Part shown: one piece after another, positions 36,588 to 45,351 of the stretch | How the letters are laid out: every line of letters starts with the position of its first letter | Numbering within the stretch: the stretch's first letter is position 1 | Origin: Streptomyces humicola | GTDB taxonomy: Bacteria; Actinomycetota; Actinomycetes; Streptomycetales; Streptomycetaceae | DNA: 50,158 nt | NCBI RefSeq assembly: GCF_024436035.1 | Contig: NZ_JANFNG010000042.1 | Span: 1-50,158, forward strand | Reading direction: 5' to 3' | Position numbers and translations under genes: made by a program | Notes under the pieces: generated by a model | Database searches by the model: none | What the model saw: the letters and a program-made list of their open reading frames with translations, nothing else | Told to the model about the DNA's origin: nothing

Positions 36588-37067
36588 ATGGCCGACCAGG
36601 AGGCGACGGTCCCGCGGATCGTGGTGGGCGTCGATGGCTCCGAGCCGTCGAAGGCTGCTCTGCGGTGGGCGCTACGGCATGCTGAGCTGACCAGTGGAGT
36701 GGTCGAGGCCGTGATCGCGTGGGAGTTCCCGTACTTGCGGTACGGATACGGCTGGACTCCTCCCACGGCAGGAGCAGACGAGCTGTTCGACTACGAAGGC
36801 ACCGCCGAGGTGATCCTTACGCGAGCGATCGACGAGGTCGTCGGCACCGGAGGCCGGAACAGTATCCGCACGCGGGTCGCGCGGGGCAATGCGGCAGCCG
36901 TGCTGTTGGAGGCCGCGCGCGGGGCGGAGTTGCTGGTGGTGGGGAACCGCGGGCACGGTGGGTTCGCCGAGGCACTGCTGGGTTCGGTCGGTCAGCACTG
37001 TGTTCAGCACGCCCCCTGCCCGGTGGTTGTCATCCGCGGCCAAGGCGCTCATGGACGCGCTGCGTAA
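36588..37067 (+). CDS. Single-domain universal stress protein
   Basis: A 159-residue USP. It starts PRIVVGVDGSEPSKAALRWA and has the complete ATP-binding motif GNRGHGGFAEALLGS, followed by HAPCPVVVIRG. It is one of two intact USP types here; the others are tandem. It is divergent from the CBS-BON gene and convergent with the YbhN-like gene, 14 bp away. Confidence 0.93.
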   Translation: MADQEATVPRIVVGVDGSEPSKAALRWALRHAELTSGVVEAVIAWEFPYLRYGYGWTPPTAGADELFDYEGTAEVILTRAIDEVVGTGGRNSIRTRVARGNAAAVLLEAARGAELLVVGNRGHGGFAEALLGSVGQHCVQHAPCPVVVIRGQGAHGRAA

Positions 37068-37081
37068 GGAGTCCGCACCGG

Positions 37082-38251
37082 CTATCTGGAACCGCGACCT
37101 TGCGCAACAGGCGCCCGTCCGGCATGCAAGGTCACGGCTAGCCACGTGGCCCAGCCGAGCGGCTGCAGCAGCCAGTAGCTGAAGATCCGGTACAGCAGGG
37201 TCGCGGCAATGGCCTGATCCGCGCGCAGGCCGTAGAAGACCAGCAGCGCGGCGAGCCCGGTTTCCACGATCCCGATGCTTCCCGGGGTGAGCCGCAGGCT
37301 GCCGGGTATCTGTGTCAGCCCGTACGCCAGCAGGAGGCCGCGCCACGGCACGCCAATGCCCAGAGCCCACAGGCTCGCGGCGAGACATGCGGCGTCCAGC
37401 ACCCAGTTGAGCAGGGCCAGCCCGAACGGGTGCAGCCAGCGGTGCAGTCCCGGCTGCAATGCTCGCGCCTCCTGCATCAGCCTCGTCAGCGCCTCTTCAG
37501 CCTGATCAAGCCTGCGAGATCGTTGCCCGGCCCACGTCCATACCTGCCACATGCCGTCCCGGAAGCCCTCGAACCGGGACAGGACCAGGACGGCAAGCCC
37601 GGCAGCCAAGGCTAGGACGAGCAACCCGATCAGCGGCCGCAGCACGGCTCCGGGCCCGCCGAGCCCGGCCGCCAGCGCCCCGAGCACCAGCAGCAGACCG
37701 AGGCTGACGGCGGACAGCACCCCGGCGACCACCAGCACCGCGGCGGCAAGCGTCTGCCTTACCTCGCGGCGGCGCAGCTGTCGATAGAGCCAGGCCGCGG
37801 AAAATGCCGCCCCGCCCGACAACGCCCCCGCCACTGCGTTGGCGGCAACCGCCAGGCAGGTCATGAACCGCAAGCCGAAGGCTGCTCCGCCCGCTCGCAG
37901 TAGCCGGCGCTGCACCGCAGCGAAGCACACCAGGGACCCCGCCTCACAGAGCGCGGGCACCACCAGCCTGTCCGGCCGCACCCTGGCGAGTAGCCCCAAC
38001 GCCGCGGCGAGCTCATGCCGATGGGACACGGCGAGGAGCACGGCACCCGCCACCAGCACGACGGCGGCCAGCCACCATCCCCAGCCGGGCCGCCGACCGA
38101 AGGTTCTCTCCTCCACTCCCGCCTTCACCGCCTCAGCGGCCGCTTCGACCCGCCCTCCGTCCTCCAGGGGCCGAGGCTCGGTCCGCGCGCGACGATGGTT
38201 CGCAATGAGGCGGAGGTACGGTGTCGTGCGGATCACCTCCGGTCCCCCCAT
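37082..38251 (-). CDS. YbhN/UPF0104-type membrane protein (lysylphosphatidylglycerol synthase TM-like)
   Basis: A 389-residue integral membrane protein with about eight hydrophobic spans, for example WWLAAVVLVAGAVLLAV, VLRPLIGLLVLALAAGLAVLVL and YGLTQIPGSLRLTPGSIGIVE. The last of these carries the P-G-S-hG--E motif typical of this family of flippase-like domains. It may act on lipids or polyprenyl-linked precursors. ATG 38251 has GGAGGAGG 6 nt upstream. A paired dyad lies at 38328-38362 in its divergent promoter region. Confidence 0.82.
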   Translation of the reverse strand: MGGPEVIRTTPYLRLIANHRRARTEPRPLEDGGRVEAAAEAVKAGVEERTFGRRPGWGWWLAAVVLVAGAVLLAVSHRHELAAALGLLARVRPDRLVVPALCEAGSLVCFAAVQRRLLRAGGAAFGLRFMTCLAVAANAVAGALSGGAAFSAAWLYRQLRRREVRQTLAAAVLVVAGVLSAVSLGLLLVLGALAAGLGGPGAVLRPLIGLLVLALAAGLAVLVLSRFEGFRDGMWQVWTWAGQRSRRLDQAEEALTRLMQEARALQPGLHRWLHPFGLALLNWVLDAACLAASLWALGIGVPWRGLLLAYGLTQIPGSLRLTPGSIGIVETGLAALLVFYGLRADQAIAATLLYRIFSYWLLQPLGWATWLAVTLHAGRAPVAQGRGSR

Positions 38252-38327
38252 GGCCGACCTCCTCCAAGCGGGCAGGCGACCGACACCCTCGCCACCGAGC
38301 ATCCGGCGGTGCCGATGACCCTGGCAT

Positions 38328-38362
38328 GGGCCGAAAGTCCCTGGCGGGGGCCCATCGGCTCT
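38328..38362. promoter_or_regulatory. Paired DevR/DosR-like dyads
   Basis: GGGCCGAAAGTCCC (38328-38341) and GGGCCCATCGGCTCT (38348-38362) are centred 20.5 bp apart, between the YbhN-like gene and the DUF1918 remnant. The second box is 14/15 identical to the one before the aldolase (18606-18620). Confidence 0.65.
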
Positions 38363-38424
38363 GGCGGAGGCCCGCCGCCTGGGGTGTCCTGATACCGGAT
38401 CGGAGCGGTGAAGGGAGGCCGACG

Positions 38425-38535
38425 ATGAAGGCCGCTGTCGGAGACTTGGTCATCGTCGAAAGCCCGACGACCGGAACGCTGCGCCGTGAGGGTGAGGTCG
38501 TGGGGCTCCACCATGCGGACGGCACACCGCCGTAT
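38425..38535 (+). pseudogene. 5' remnant of a DUF1918 gene
   Basis: ATG 38425, with AGGGAGG upstream, opens MKAAVGDLVIVESPTTGTLR and continues REGEVVGLHHADGTPPY, the N-terminal half of the small DUF1918 protein. At PPY the sequence switches to a USP interior (LDGSEAS). The missing C-terminal half would be about 25 residues. Confidence 0.72.
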
Positions 38536-38937
38536 TGGACGGCTCCGAAGCCTCCATGCCCGCAGTGCAGTTCGCTTTCGAAGAAGCCGCCTTCCGAGGC
38601 GCCCATCTGCTCGCGCTAGCGGCATGGCAACCGCCCTCTTTTGGCGGCGGTCGCGCGGAACAGGCCGAGCAGGAGTGGCGACGGCTGCTGGCGGAGGCAA
38701 CGGCGGGGTGGCAGGAGAAGTACCCGGACGTGCACGTCCGCCACGAACTGCTCCGCGGACACGCCGTCCAGATACTCTCCGAGACGGCCTCCTATGGGCT
38801 CGCCCTTGTGGTGGGCAGCCGGGGGCGCGGCGGGTTCCCGGGCCCGCCCCTCGGATCAGTCAGCCCATGGCGTCATCCACCACGCTACGTGCCCCGTCAT
38901 CGTCGTCCCCCACGGGCCCGTGCACGTCCGACGGTGA
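38531..38937 (+). pseudogene. Truncated, frameshifted universal stress protein (C-terminal domain)
   Basis: The sequence enters at LDGSEASMPAVQFAFEEAAF, a second USP domain without its first domain or start codon. It continues to VVGSRGRGGFPGPPLGSVS. One extra C in the CCC run at 38864-38866 breaks the frame; removal restores HGVIHHATCPVIVVPHG. It was probably the end of a tandem USP gene, joined by deletion to the DUF1918 start. Confidence 0.78.
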
Positions 38938-39190
38938 CACTGGCGTCCCTCATCACACGTAGGTCGTTCGGGGAAGCTGCCATGTCTGCCCTACCTCGAC
39001 GACGATGCCGCGGTGTCCTCCCTCGTCCCAGGGCAGCCGCCGGTCAGGGCGGAGCTCCCCAGATGCGTATGGAGCCACCTCGGCGCACGGTGAAAGCCGA
39101 GGACGGTCACGACTGCCCACCTGCTGGTGCGGAGCGTCGCGCCCGCCAACGGCTCAGTCGTACCAGGCGAAGATCGGGATGGAGGCGACG

Positions 39191-39730
39191 ATGCAACCGG
39201 CGGTACCCGCGCTGCGTGAGGCCCGCCAAGCCGAGGCCGTGGCCGTGGCCGTGGTGGCCAACCGGTTCATGGCGCATGCGGCAACGACCCCACTTGGCGA
39301 CCGCAGCGCATTGGAACGCCGTGTCGGCGACGTGCGGGATCACGTCCGCTGCATCGACCAGCAGCTGAGCAGGTTGCAACGTCATGGGCGGGCACGCTTG
39401 GCATTCCTCTGCGTCTGGAATCTGAGCACCGCGGCGGCCCGGAGGCCGTTCGATGTGGCCATCGGCGTCCCCGCCACCTTGCCGCGCCGCCACCGAGTAC
39501 CAGCTACCGAAGGACGCCGAGGAGGAGTACGCGGTGGCGGCCTACGCAGTGGCGATGGGCCGAGTCGGCGAAGCAATCGCCCACCAGGCCAGGGACGAGG
39601 CCAACGCGGGCCTGCTGCGCTCCATTCGCCAGGATGACGAGGACCTGCTCGCCGAGCTCGACGGCAGCTTGCAGCAGCGTGCGCGGTTGGTGACCACCAC
39701 TACACTGCGATCGGCGTCGATTCTGGACGT
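39191..39730 (+). pseudogene. Decayed paralogue of the 20788 helical protein (N-terminal part)
   Basis: ATG 39191, with GGAGG 5 nt upstream, starts MQPAVPALREARQAEAVAVA. It follows the 20788 protein through LERRVGDVRDHVRCIDQQLS and [12 protein letters not shown]. Near 39475-39490 the frame shifts, then continues [20 protein letters not shown] and [20 protein letters not shown]. It then runs in frame into a P-type ATPase interior at about 39730. The Gly-rich link and tandem repeats of the paralogue are absent. The 38938-39190 interval shows no clear gene. Confidence 0.72.
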
Positions 39731-40300
39731 CGACGTGCCTGTGCTTAGAGCGCACGAACTCGTCTTCAGCGGCACCAACTGCACCGGAGGTGAGGCGCGG
39801 GGCGTGGTCTTCGCTACCGGCATGACGACCGAACTCGGCCGGATCGCAGCATTGTCGGAACGTGTCACACAGGAGCCGAGCCCTCTGGAACGGCAGGTCA
39901 GGCGGGTAGCGTGGCTGATCGCCTGGGTCTCGGTGGCGCTGGCTGCGGCGTTCATCCCGGTGGCCACCTTCGGCGCCCGCCTGTCCCTGCTCAACGCACT
40001 GGTCTTCGCAGCCGGCCTGCTCGCAGGAATGGTTCCCGAGGGTCTGCTGGCGGTCATCACCTTGGCCCTCGCGGTGGCGGTCAAGGCGCTTGCGACGCGT
40101 GGCGCGCTGGTCAAACGGCTGAGCGCGGTGGAGACCCTCGGCTCGACGGATGTCATCTGCACCGACAAGACGGGCACGCTCACGGAGAACCGCATGCGCC
40201 CGACGGCCGTGTGGACTGCGCGAGGGCGCCGGGATCTGGACGGAGTCGCACCCGGCTCATCCCTCGCACCCAGCGACTGCACGCTGCATTTCCCACCCAT
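39730..40300 (+). pseudogene. Internal fragment of a cation-transporting P-type ATPase
   Basis: From [20 protein letters not shown] the frame encodes the end of the actuator domain, two membrane spans with the ion-site motif [20 protein letters not shown], and the phosphorylation motif [14 protein letters not shown]. It ends soon after near [11 protein letters not shown]. The N-terminal part, nucleotide-binding domain and C-terminal spans are missing, so it cannot transport. The upstream join to the helical-protein remnant keeps the frame. It converges with the GMC oxidoreductase gene. Confidence 0.8.
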
Positions 40301-40310
40301 TGGGGGCCCG

Positions 40311-42104
40311 TCAGGTCTTCGGCGGAACCGGCGGTACAGGGAGCACGAGTGCCGCGAAGGCATGCTTGGGGACGGCCGGGAACCTCGGGTCGACGGCCTC
40401 CACGCGCTGGTACGGCTTGCCCTGGGCGGGCCGGGGGTCTCGGCCGCCTTTGTTGGGCCACAGAGCCATCGCGCGTTCGGCGAGGGCGGTGATGGTCAGA
40501 GCCGGGTTGACCCCGAGGTTGGCGGAGACGGCCGCACCGTCGACGACGTGGATGCCGGGATAACCGTGGAGCCGGTGGTAGGGGTCGATGACGCCGTCGG
40601 CCGGGTCCTCGGCGATGGCGCAGCCCCCGAGGAAGTGAGCGGTCATCGGGACGTCGATGATCTCGCCGATGCTGCTGGCCGCGAAGCCGTTGATCTCCTC
40701 GGCGAGGATCCGTGCCGCCTCCATCCCTTCCGGGATGTAGGACGGATTGGGCGCACCAAGCCCCTGGCGCGCTGTCAACAAACCCTTTCCGGGTTGCTTC
40801 GGGCGCAGGTAGGTGGTGAGCGAGTTGTCATGGGTCTGCATGACCAGGCCGATGATGGTCCGCTCCGACCACTTCCGGTTGGACAGGGCGCGCAGCGAAA
40901 GGATGGGGTGCTTGGCGTTGTGGACGGCGAAGGAGAGCCAGCGCGGGGCCCGCCCGCCGTACGGCACCTGCAGCACCGCCAACAGGCCCATCGCGTTCGA
41001 GCCCTTGCCATAGCGCACCGGCTCGATGTGGGTGGTCGCGTTGGGATGGATGGAGGAGGTGATCGCCACGCCGCGGGTGAAGTCGGGCCTGTTGCCGGTC
41101 AGCTTCATGTAGCTGTACTCGTCGGTCTCGGCGCCGACCAGCGCCTCGGAGTTGGTGCGGGTCAGCTCGCCCAGCCGAGGTGAGATGCCGGGGAGCAGGC
41201 TTGCTGCGTACATGGTGTGCAGCAGTGTCTGCGTGCCGTAAGTGCCGGCGGCGAGGACGACCTGCCCGGCGCGGTATACGCGCGGCCGGGCCTTCCTGCG
41301 GCGCTCGGTCGGTACGGCTATCACGCGGTAGCCGCCTTCAGGATCTTCGGTGAGGCCGACGACGGTGGTCATGGGATGGATGACGGCGCCGGCTTTCTCG
41401 GCGAGGTACAGGTAGTTGTCGCAGAGGGTGTTCTTGGCGCCGTGCCGGCAGCCGGTCATGCACTCGCCGCACTGCAGGCAGGCGTGGCGAGGTGGCCCCG
41501 CGCCGCCGAAGTACGGGTCCGGTACCTTCTGGCCCGGCCTCGCCTGCACGGTCCCGTTGCCGTCCCTGCCGTCTCCGAAGAAGACACCGACCCGCGCCAG
41601 GTGGAAGGTGTCGCCGACGCCCATCTTCTGTGCTGTGGCCTTCAGATGGATGTCGGAAGGGGTCATCGTCGGGTTGAGCCGCACGCCCAGCATCCGTTCG
41701 GCCTGGTCGTAGTACGGCTCCAGCTCGGCCTGCCAGTCGGTGATGTGGCCCCACTGGCGGTCGCGGAAGAACGCCTCCGGCGGGACGTAGAGGGTGTTGG
41801 CGTAGTTGAGCGAGCCACCGCCCACCCCGGCGCCGGCGAGCACCAGCACGTTGCCCAGCAGATGGATGCGCTGGATCCCGTAGAGGCCGAGGGCCGGCGC
41901 CCACAGGAAGTTGCGCAGGTCCCAGGAGGTCTTCGGCAGCGTGCCGCGGCTGAAGCGACGGCCTGCCTCGAGGACGCCTACGCGATATCCCTTCTCGCTC
42001 AACCGGAGCGCGGCGACCGCCCCGCCGAAACCGGAGCCGACGACGACCACATCGTAGTCGTAGGTGGTGCGGCGTTCCGTGGATTGCTCGTCATGCTCGG
42101 ACAC
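40311..42104 (-). CDS. GMC-family FAD oxidoreductase (cholesterol-oxidase-like)
   Basis: A 597-residue flavoenzyme. The FAD-binding motif [20 protein letters not shown] lies at about 18-38. A GMC substrate and cap region follows, then [20 protein letters not shown] and [20 protein letters not shown], typical of cholesterol-oxidase-like proteins such as mycobacterial ChoD. A four-cysteine patch, [14 protein letters not shown], is found in this subgroup. The start is GTG 42104 with GGAGGG 8 nt upstream. It follows the acyl-CoA synthetase gene by 26 bp, so the two are one transcript. The substrate, perhaps a sterol or other alcohol, is unknown. Confidence 0.86.
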   Translation of the reverse strand: MSEHDEQSTERRTTYDYDVVVVGSGFGGAVAALRLSEKGYRVGVLEAGRRFSRGTLPKTSWDLRNFLWAPALGLYGIQRIHLLGNVLVLAGAGVGGGSLNYANTLYVPPEAFFRDRQWGHITDWQAELEPYYDQAERMLGVRLNPTMTPSDIHLKATAQKMGVGDTFHLARVGVFFGDGRDGNGTVQARPGQKVPDPYFGGAGPPRHACLQCGECMTGCRHGAKNTLCDNYLYLAEKAGAVIHPMTTVVGLTEDPEGGYRVIAVPTERRRKARPRVYRAGQVVLAAGTYGTQTLLHTMYAASLLPGISPRLGELTRTNSEALVGAETDEYSYMKLTGNRPDFTRGVAITSSIHPNATTHIEPVRYGKGSNAMGLLAVLQVPYGGRAPRWLSFAVHNAKHPILSLRALSNRKWSERTIIGLVMQTHDNSLTTYLRPKQPGKGLLTARQGLGAPNPSYIPEGMEAARILAEEINGFAASSIGEIIDVPMTAHFLGGCAIAEDPADGVIDPYHRLHGYPGIHVVDGAAVSANLGVNPALTITALAERAMALWPNKGGRDPRPAQGKPYQRVEAVDPRFPAVPKHAFAALVLPVPPVPPKT

Positions 42105-42130
42105 TTGGCGGACCCTCCATTTCAGTGAGA

Positions 42131-43765
42131 TCACAGTTCTCCGGCCGGAAGCTTGCGGACGAGGACCTTCCCGGACGCGACGCGCGGCAGCGTCTTCACG
42201 AAGACCACGGAGCGCGGGACTTGGTAGCGGGCCAGGCGTGTCCGCACGTAGTTCCTGACGTCGTCCGCTGTCAGCTCCTGCCCCGCACGGCGGACGACGA
42301 AGGCCCGCAAGGCCTGGCCGAAATCCTCGTCGGGAATGCCGATGACGGCGGCGTCGGCGACAGCCGGATGGCCGGCGAGCAGGTCGGCCACCTCGCCCGG
42401 GAAGACATTCTCGCCTGCCGAGACGATCATCTCGTCGTCGCGCCCGTCGACGAAGAGCCGTCCGGCCGCGTCGAAGTGGCCCACATCGCCCGTGGGCATC
42501 AAGCCACGCACCCTCTGCCCGGTACCGCCGCCGGTGTAGCCGGTGAACTGGCCGGAGGCGCCGATGTGGATGGCGCCTGTGGCGCCACGGGGCAGTTCGC
42601 GGGCGTGCGCATCCAGGAGCTTGACGGTGGTACCGAAGGGTGGGCGTCCGACGCACGAGGGTGCTGCGCGTAGATCCGCGGGAGTGGCAATGGCCGCACA
42701 GGCGGCTTCTGTCGTGCCGTAGAGGTTGTAGAGGACGTCGCCGAAGACAGACGTAGCCCGCCGTGCCAGCGTGCTGCCCAGCGGAGCGCCCCCGCTGAGG
42801 ATGATCCGGAGCCCGGACAGGTCGTATCGGGCGATGGTGTCCTCACCGAGATCGAGGATGCGCTTGAGCATCACGGGGACGAGGACCAGGCCGGCGCAGT
42901 GCTGCGATGCCATGCTCGCCAGCACCTGGCGCGCATCGAAGTGCCGACGCGTCACCACGGTGCTGCCCAGCGCCAGGTTCAGGCCGGTGGCGAGCAGGCC
43001 GAGGCCGTGGAAGACCGGCGGCGCGACGTAGGCTGCCTCACCGGAACGGAAGGGGACCTTCGACAGCACGGCGCCGCTCAGGGCGAACCCCTCCAGCCGT
43101 TCTCGCCGTGCGCCTTTGGGGCTCCCGGTGGTTCCGCTGGTGAGCACGATCAGCGGGCTGTGCCGTATGGGGGGCGCGGGCGGGGCGGTATCGCCTTCGG
43201 CGATGAGAGACTCCAGGGTCCGGTCCGGTGGTGCGTACGAGGTGCGACCGGTCCAGGCGACGAAGCGGCTCGTCACGGTGTCCACGGTGGTGGCGAGGTG
43301 TGTGAACTCGGCGTCGTACACCAGGGTGCCGACGCCCTCCCGGGCGCACACCTCCCGTACCTGGGCCGCGGCGAAGTCGACGTTGAGCAGGAGTATCCCG
43401 GCCCCGGTCTTCGCCGCCGCGAACACTGCGTCGAGCAGCCCCCGGTGGTTGCGGCACAAGATCCCCACTGTCGAGCCATGGGTGATGTTGATCGCCTGCC
43501 ACGCGTTGGCCAGTGCATTGGAACGGAGGTCCAGCTCGGTGAAGCTGAGTGTGCCCGCCTCGTCGGTCAACCCTGGCCGGTCGCCGTACCGCAATGCCGC
43601 CACGGTGACGGCTCCGCCGAGTGATCCGTAGGCCAGCAGCGCAGACACTATCGCCGGTAGCCGATCCAGCCGGTCAAGGCCGGACCTGTCGGCTCTCACC
43701 CAGGTGATCAGTGCCTGCAGCTCGGCCCACCTCCTCGCCGGACTGCAGCTCGCGGGCAGCCGCAT
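42131..43765 (-). CDS. Fatty acid/carboxylate-CoA ligase (ANL family)
   Basis: A 544-residue AMP-forming ligase. The phosphate loop is LIVLTSGTTGSPKGARRERL, followed by YNLYGTTEAA, TGDVGHFD, GRDDEMIVSAGENVFP and the C-terminal catalytic Lys in LPRVASGKVLVRKL. An N-terminal membrane-like or helical extension (about 1-60) precedes the AMP-binding domain. It is co-transcribed with the GMC oxidoreductase, suggesting oxidation and activation of the same lipid. ATG 43765; the ribosome site is weak. An alternative substrate class cannot be excluded. Confidence 0.88.
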   Translation of the reverse strand: MRLPASCSPARRWAELQALITWVRADRSGLDRLDRLPAIVSALLAYGSLGGAVTVAALRYGDRPGLTDEAGTLSFTELDLRSNALANAWQAINITHGSTVGILCRNHRGLLDAVFAAAKTGAGILLLNVDFAAAQVREVCAREGVGTLVYDAEFTHLATTVDTVTSRFVAWTGRTSYAPPDRTLESLIAEGDTAPPAPPIRHSPLIVLTSGTTGSPKGARRERLEGFALSGAVLSKVPFRSGEAAYVAPPVFHGLGLLATGLNLALGSTVVTRRHFDARQVLASMASQHCAGLVLVPVMLKRILDLGEDTIARYDLSGLRIILSGGAPLGSTLARRATSVFGDVLYNLYGTTEAACAAIATPADLRAAPSCVGRPPFGTTVKLLDAHARELPRGATGAIHIGASGQFTGYTGGGTGQRVRGLMPTGDVGHFDAAGRLFVDGRDDEMIVSAGENVFPGEVADLLAGHPAVADAAVIGIPDEDFGQALRAFVVRRAGQELTADDVRNYVRTRLARYQVPRSVVFVKTLPRVASGKVLVRKLPAGEL

Positions 43766-43815
43766 GCGATCACCGCCTCTCGCAGTCGCACCCTCGAGGA
43801 GACCGCACCGGAGTG

Positions 43816-44544
43816 TTATGGGACCGCCGGTTTCGGCCGGCCCGCCTGATCTACTGAGGTCGTTTCGGCTCCCTCATCACCTGCCGTTGCAGGGGTCCGG
43901 TGTACGAGGGCCTCAAGCAGCGCGATCCGGCGTACGACCCCGACGAGTCGGCCCTTGTGGTCGGTCACCGGCAGCGGCTTGAGGCGGGAACGGGCGGCCA
44001 GCCAGGCGGCGTCGGCGACCGGCGTCGCGAGGTAGACGCTGATCGTGGGTGCCGTCATCAAGGTGGCCGCCGTCTCGCCCTGCGCCTCGTCGTGCAGACG
44101 ACGTTCGCGCAACCTGCTGACCGGGCCCGGACGGTGGTCGGTGGCCTCCACGGCGGCCTTCGCCAGCAGGTCGGACTCGGACACGACGCCGATGACGCGG
44201 TCGTCGGCGTCGACGACCGGGACGGAGCTGAGGTGGAGACGCGACAGCAGCCGGGCTATGTCGAGGAAGGGCATCCCGCCGGGAACCGAGACCGCTGGAG
44301 CGTCCATCACCTCTCGTACCCGTGGCTCGTCCTCCGCAGCCGGGGACGGGACCCGCCGAGGCGACGGCTGGGCCTCGCCGAGCGTCTGTGGCCGCTCCGT
44401 GGCGCGGGCCGCCGACGCTGTGGCGACGGCGCCGAGATACCGCAGCAGCATGTCTTGGCGCTGGTGCTCGTCCGGCCGCCACGTGCGGCCCGGCAGGGTA
44501 CGGCGCACTTCCGATCCGGCAGCGTGGTTCTCGCGCTCGCTCAC
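43816..44544 (-). CDS. CBS-domain pair protein with conserved N-terminal module
   Basis: A 242-residue protein. The first 60 residues (RRTLPGRTWRPDEHQRQDML, LGAVATASAARATE) form a module also seen in the broken gene at 30675-31031. Two CBS motifs follow (VREVMDAPAVSVPGGMPFLD to VIGVVSESDLL; AATLMTAPTISVYLATPVAD to LVGVVRRIALL). There is no BON domain. The start is GTG 44544 with GGGAGG 6 nt upstream. It is divergent from the coiled-coil gene; dyads lie in between. Confidence 0.87.
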   Translation of the reverse strand: MSERENHAAGSEVRRTLPGRTWRPDEHQRQDMLLRYLGAVATASAARATERPQTLGEAQPSPRRVPSPAAEDEPRVREVMDAPAVSVPGGMPFLDIARLLSRLHLSSVPVVDADDRVIGVVSESDLLAKAAVEATDHRPGPVSRLRERRLHDEAQGETAATLMTAPTISVYLATPVADAAWLAARSRLKPLPVTDHKGRLVGVVRRIALLEALVHRTPATAGDEGAETTSVDQAGRPKPAVP

Positions 44545-44586
44545 GGTGACCTCCCATGGCCGGTAGGAACCAGTAACCCGGTGACC

Positions 44587-44679
44587 GGTCCGTAAGGCCA
44601 GCCAAGTAGGACCAGTCTTCCGCCAGCGCACCGGGGGGCGACAAGGTGCTCAACGGCCCTGGCATGGGACGGATGGCCC
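44587..44679. promoter_or_regulatory. Two sets of DevR/DosR-like dyads
   Basis: Near the CBS gene: GGTCCGTAAGGCC (44587-44599) and the weak AGGACCAGTCTTCC (44607-44620). Nearer the plus-strand gene: GGTGCTCAACGGCCC (44645-44659) and GGGACGGATGGCCC (44666-44679), centred 20.5 bp apart. One set could serve each divergent promoter. Confidence 0.5.
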
Positions 44680-44773
44680 AATGTCACGGGACAGCGCAGA
44701 TAGCCCAACAGCGTGCGACAGCCTCTGGTGCGTGTGGACACTGGAAGAGGGGCCGAGCAGGAGGAGGGCTCTC

Positions 44774-45231
44774 GTGGCGGCGTTCCGCGATTTCCTGATG
44801 CGGTTCCGTCCGGCTGGCACCCCCGGGGCGGCCACCGGTGTCCCTGCGGACCGCTCGGCCGAGATCGCTGCCGAACTCCAACCCTCCTTGTCTCTGCTGG
44901 ACGACGCCGAATCGCAGGCCCGGTCGATACGGGACGCGGCAGGTCACGATGCCGAACGAATCCGGCGCATAGCTGACCAGCAGGCTGCGCAGATCGTGGC
45001 GGAGGCGAGGGAGCGCGGTCCTTCGCCTCGGAGACGATCTCCGCCGCCTGCCGCAGCGCGCCGCGCCGCGTACGTTCGTCCTCTTCGCAGGCCCGTGCCC
45101 GTATCGCCCTGGTTGCGGACTCGGCTGCGTCCGGGAGCGAGAGAGGCAGCTTCAGCTCGGCCGCTAGTTCGACGGAGCGGTCCGCTCGTGAATGGGCCGT
45201 TCAGCACTTGTCGCCGACCGCACAGATGTAA
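44774..45231 (+). pseudogene. Frameshifted coiled-coil protein gene
   Basis: GTG 44774, after GGAGGAGGG, opens VAAFRDFLMRFRPAGTPGAA followed by a long charged helix (AEIAAELQPSLSLLDDAESQ, DAERIRRIADQQAAQIVAEA). The helix resembles the V-type ATPase or DivIVA-like coiled coils of hypothetical actinobacterial proteins. Near 45015 the frame changes; the other frame continues a helical stretch (SFASETISAACRSAPRRVRS) to a stop at 45229-45231. Repaired length is about 152 residues. Function is unknown. Confidence 0.6.
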
Positions 45232-45351
45232 GACTGGTCGTGGATCAGGAGATCAAGCGGGATCAGCACAGGTCAGCGGGAGATCGATGACGTGGCCGAT
45301 GTGGTCGATCACTTCGCTGTGGTCTGAACAGCTGGTCAGGAGGCTGGAGGT

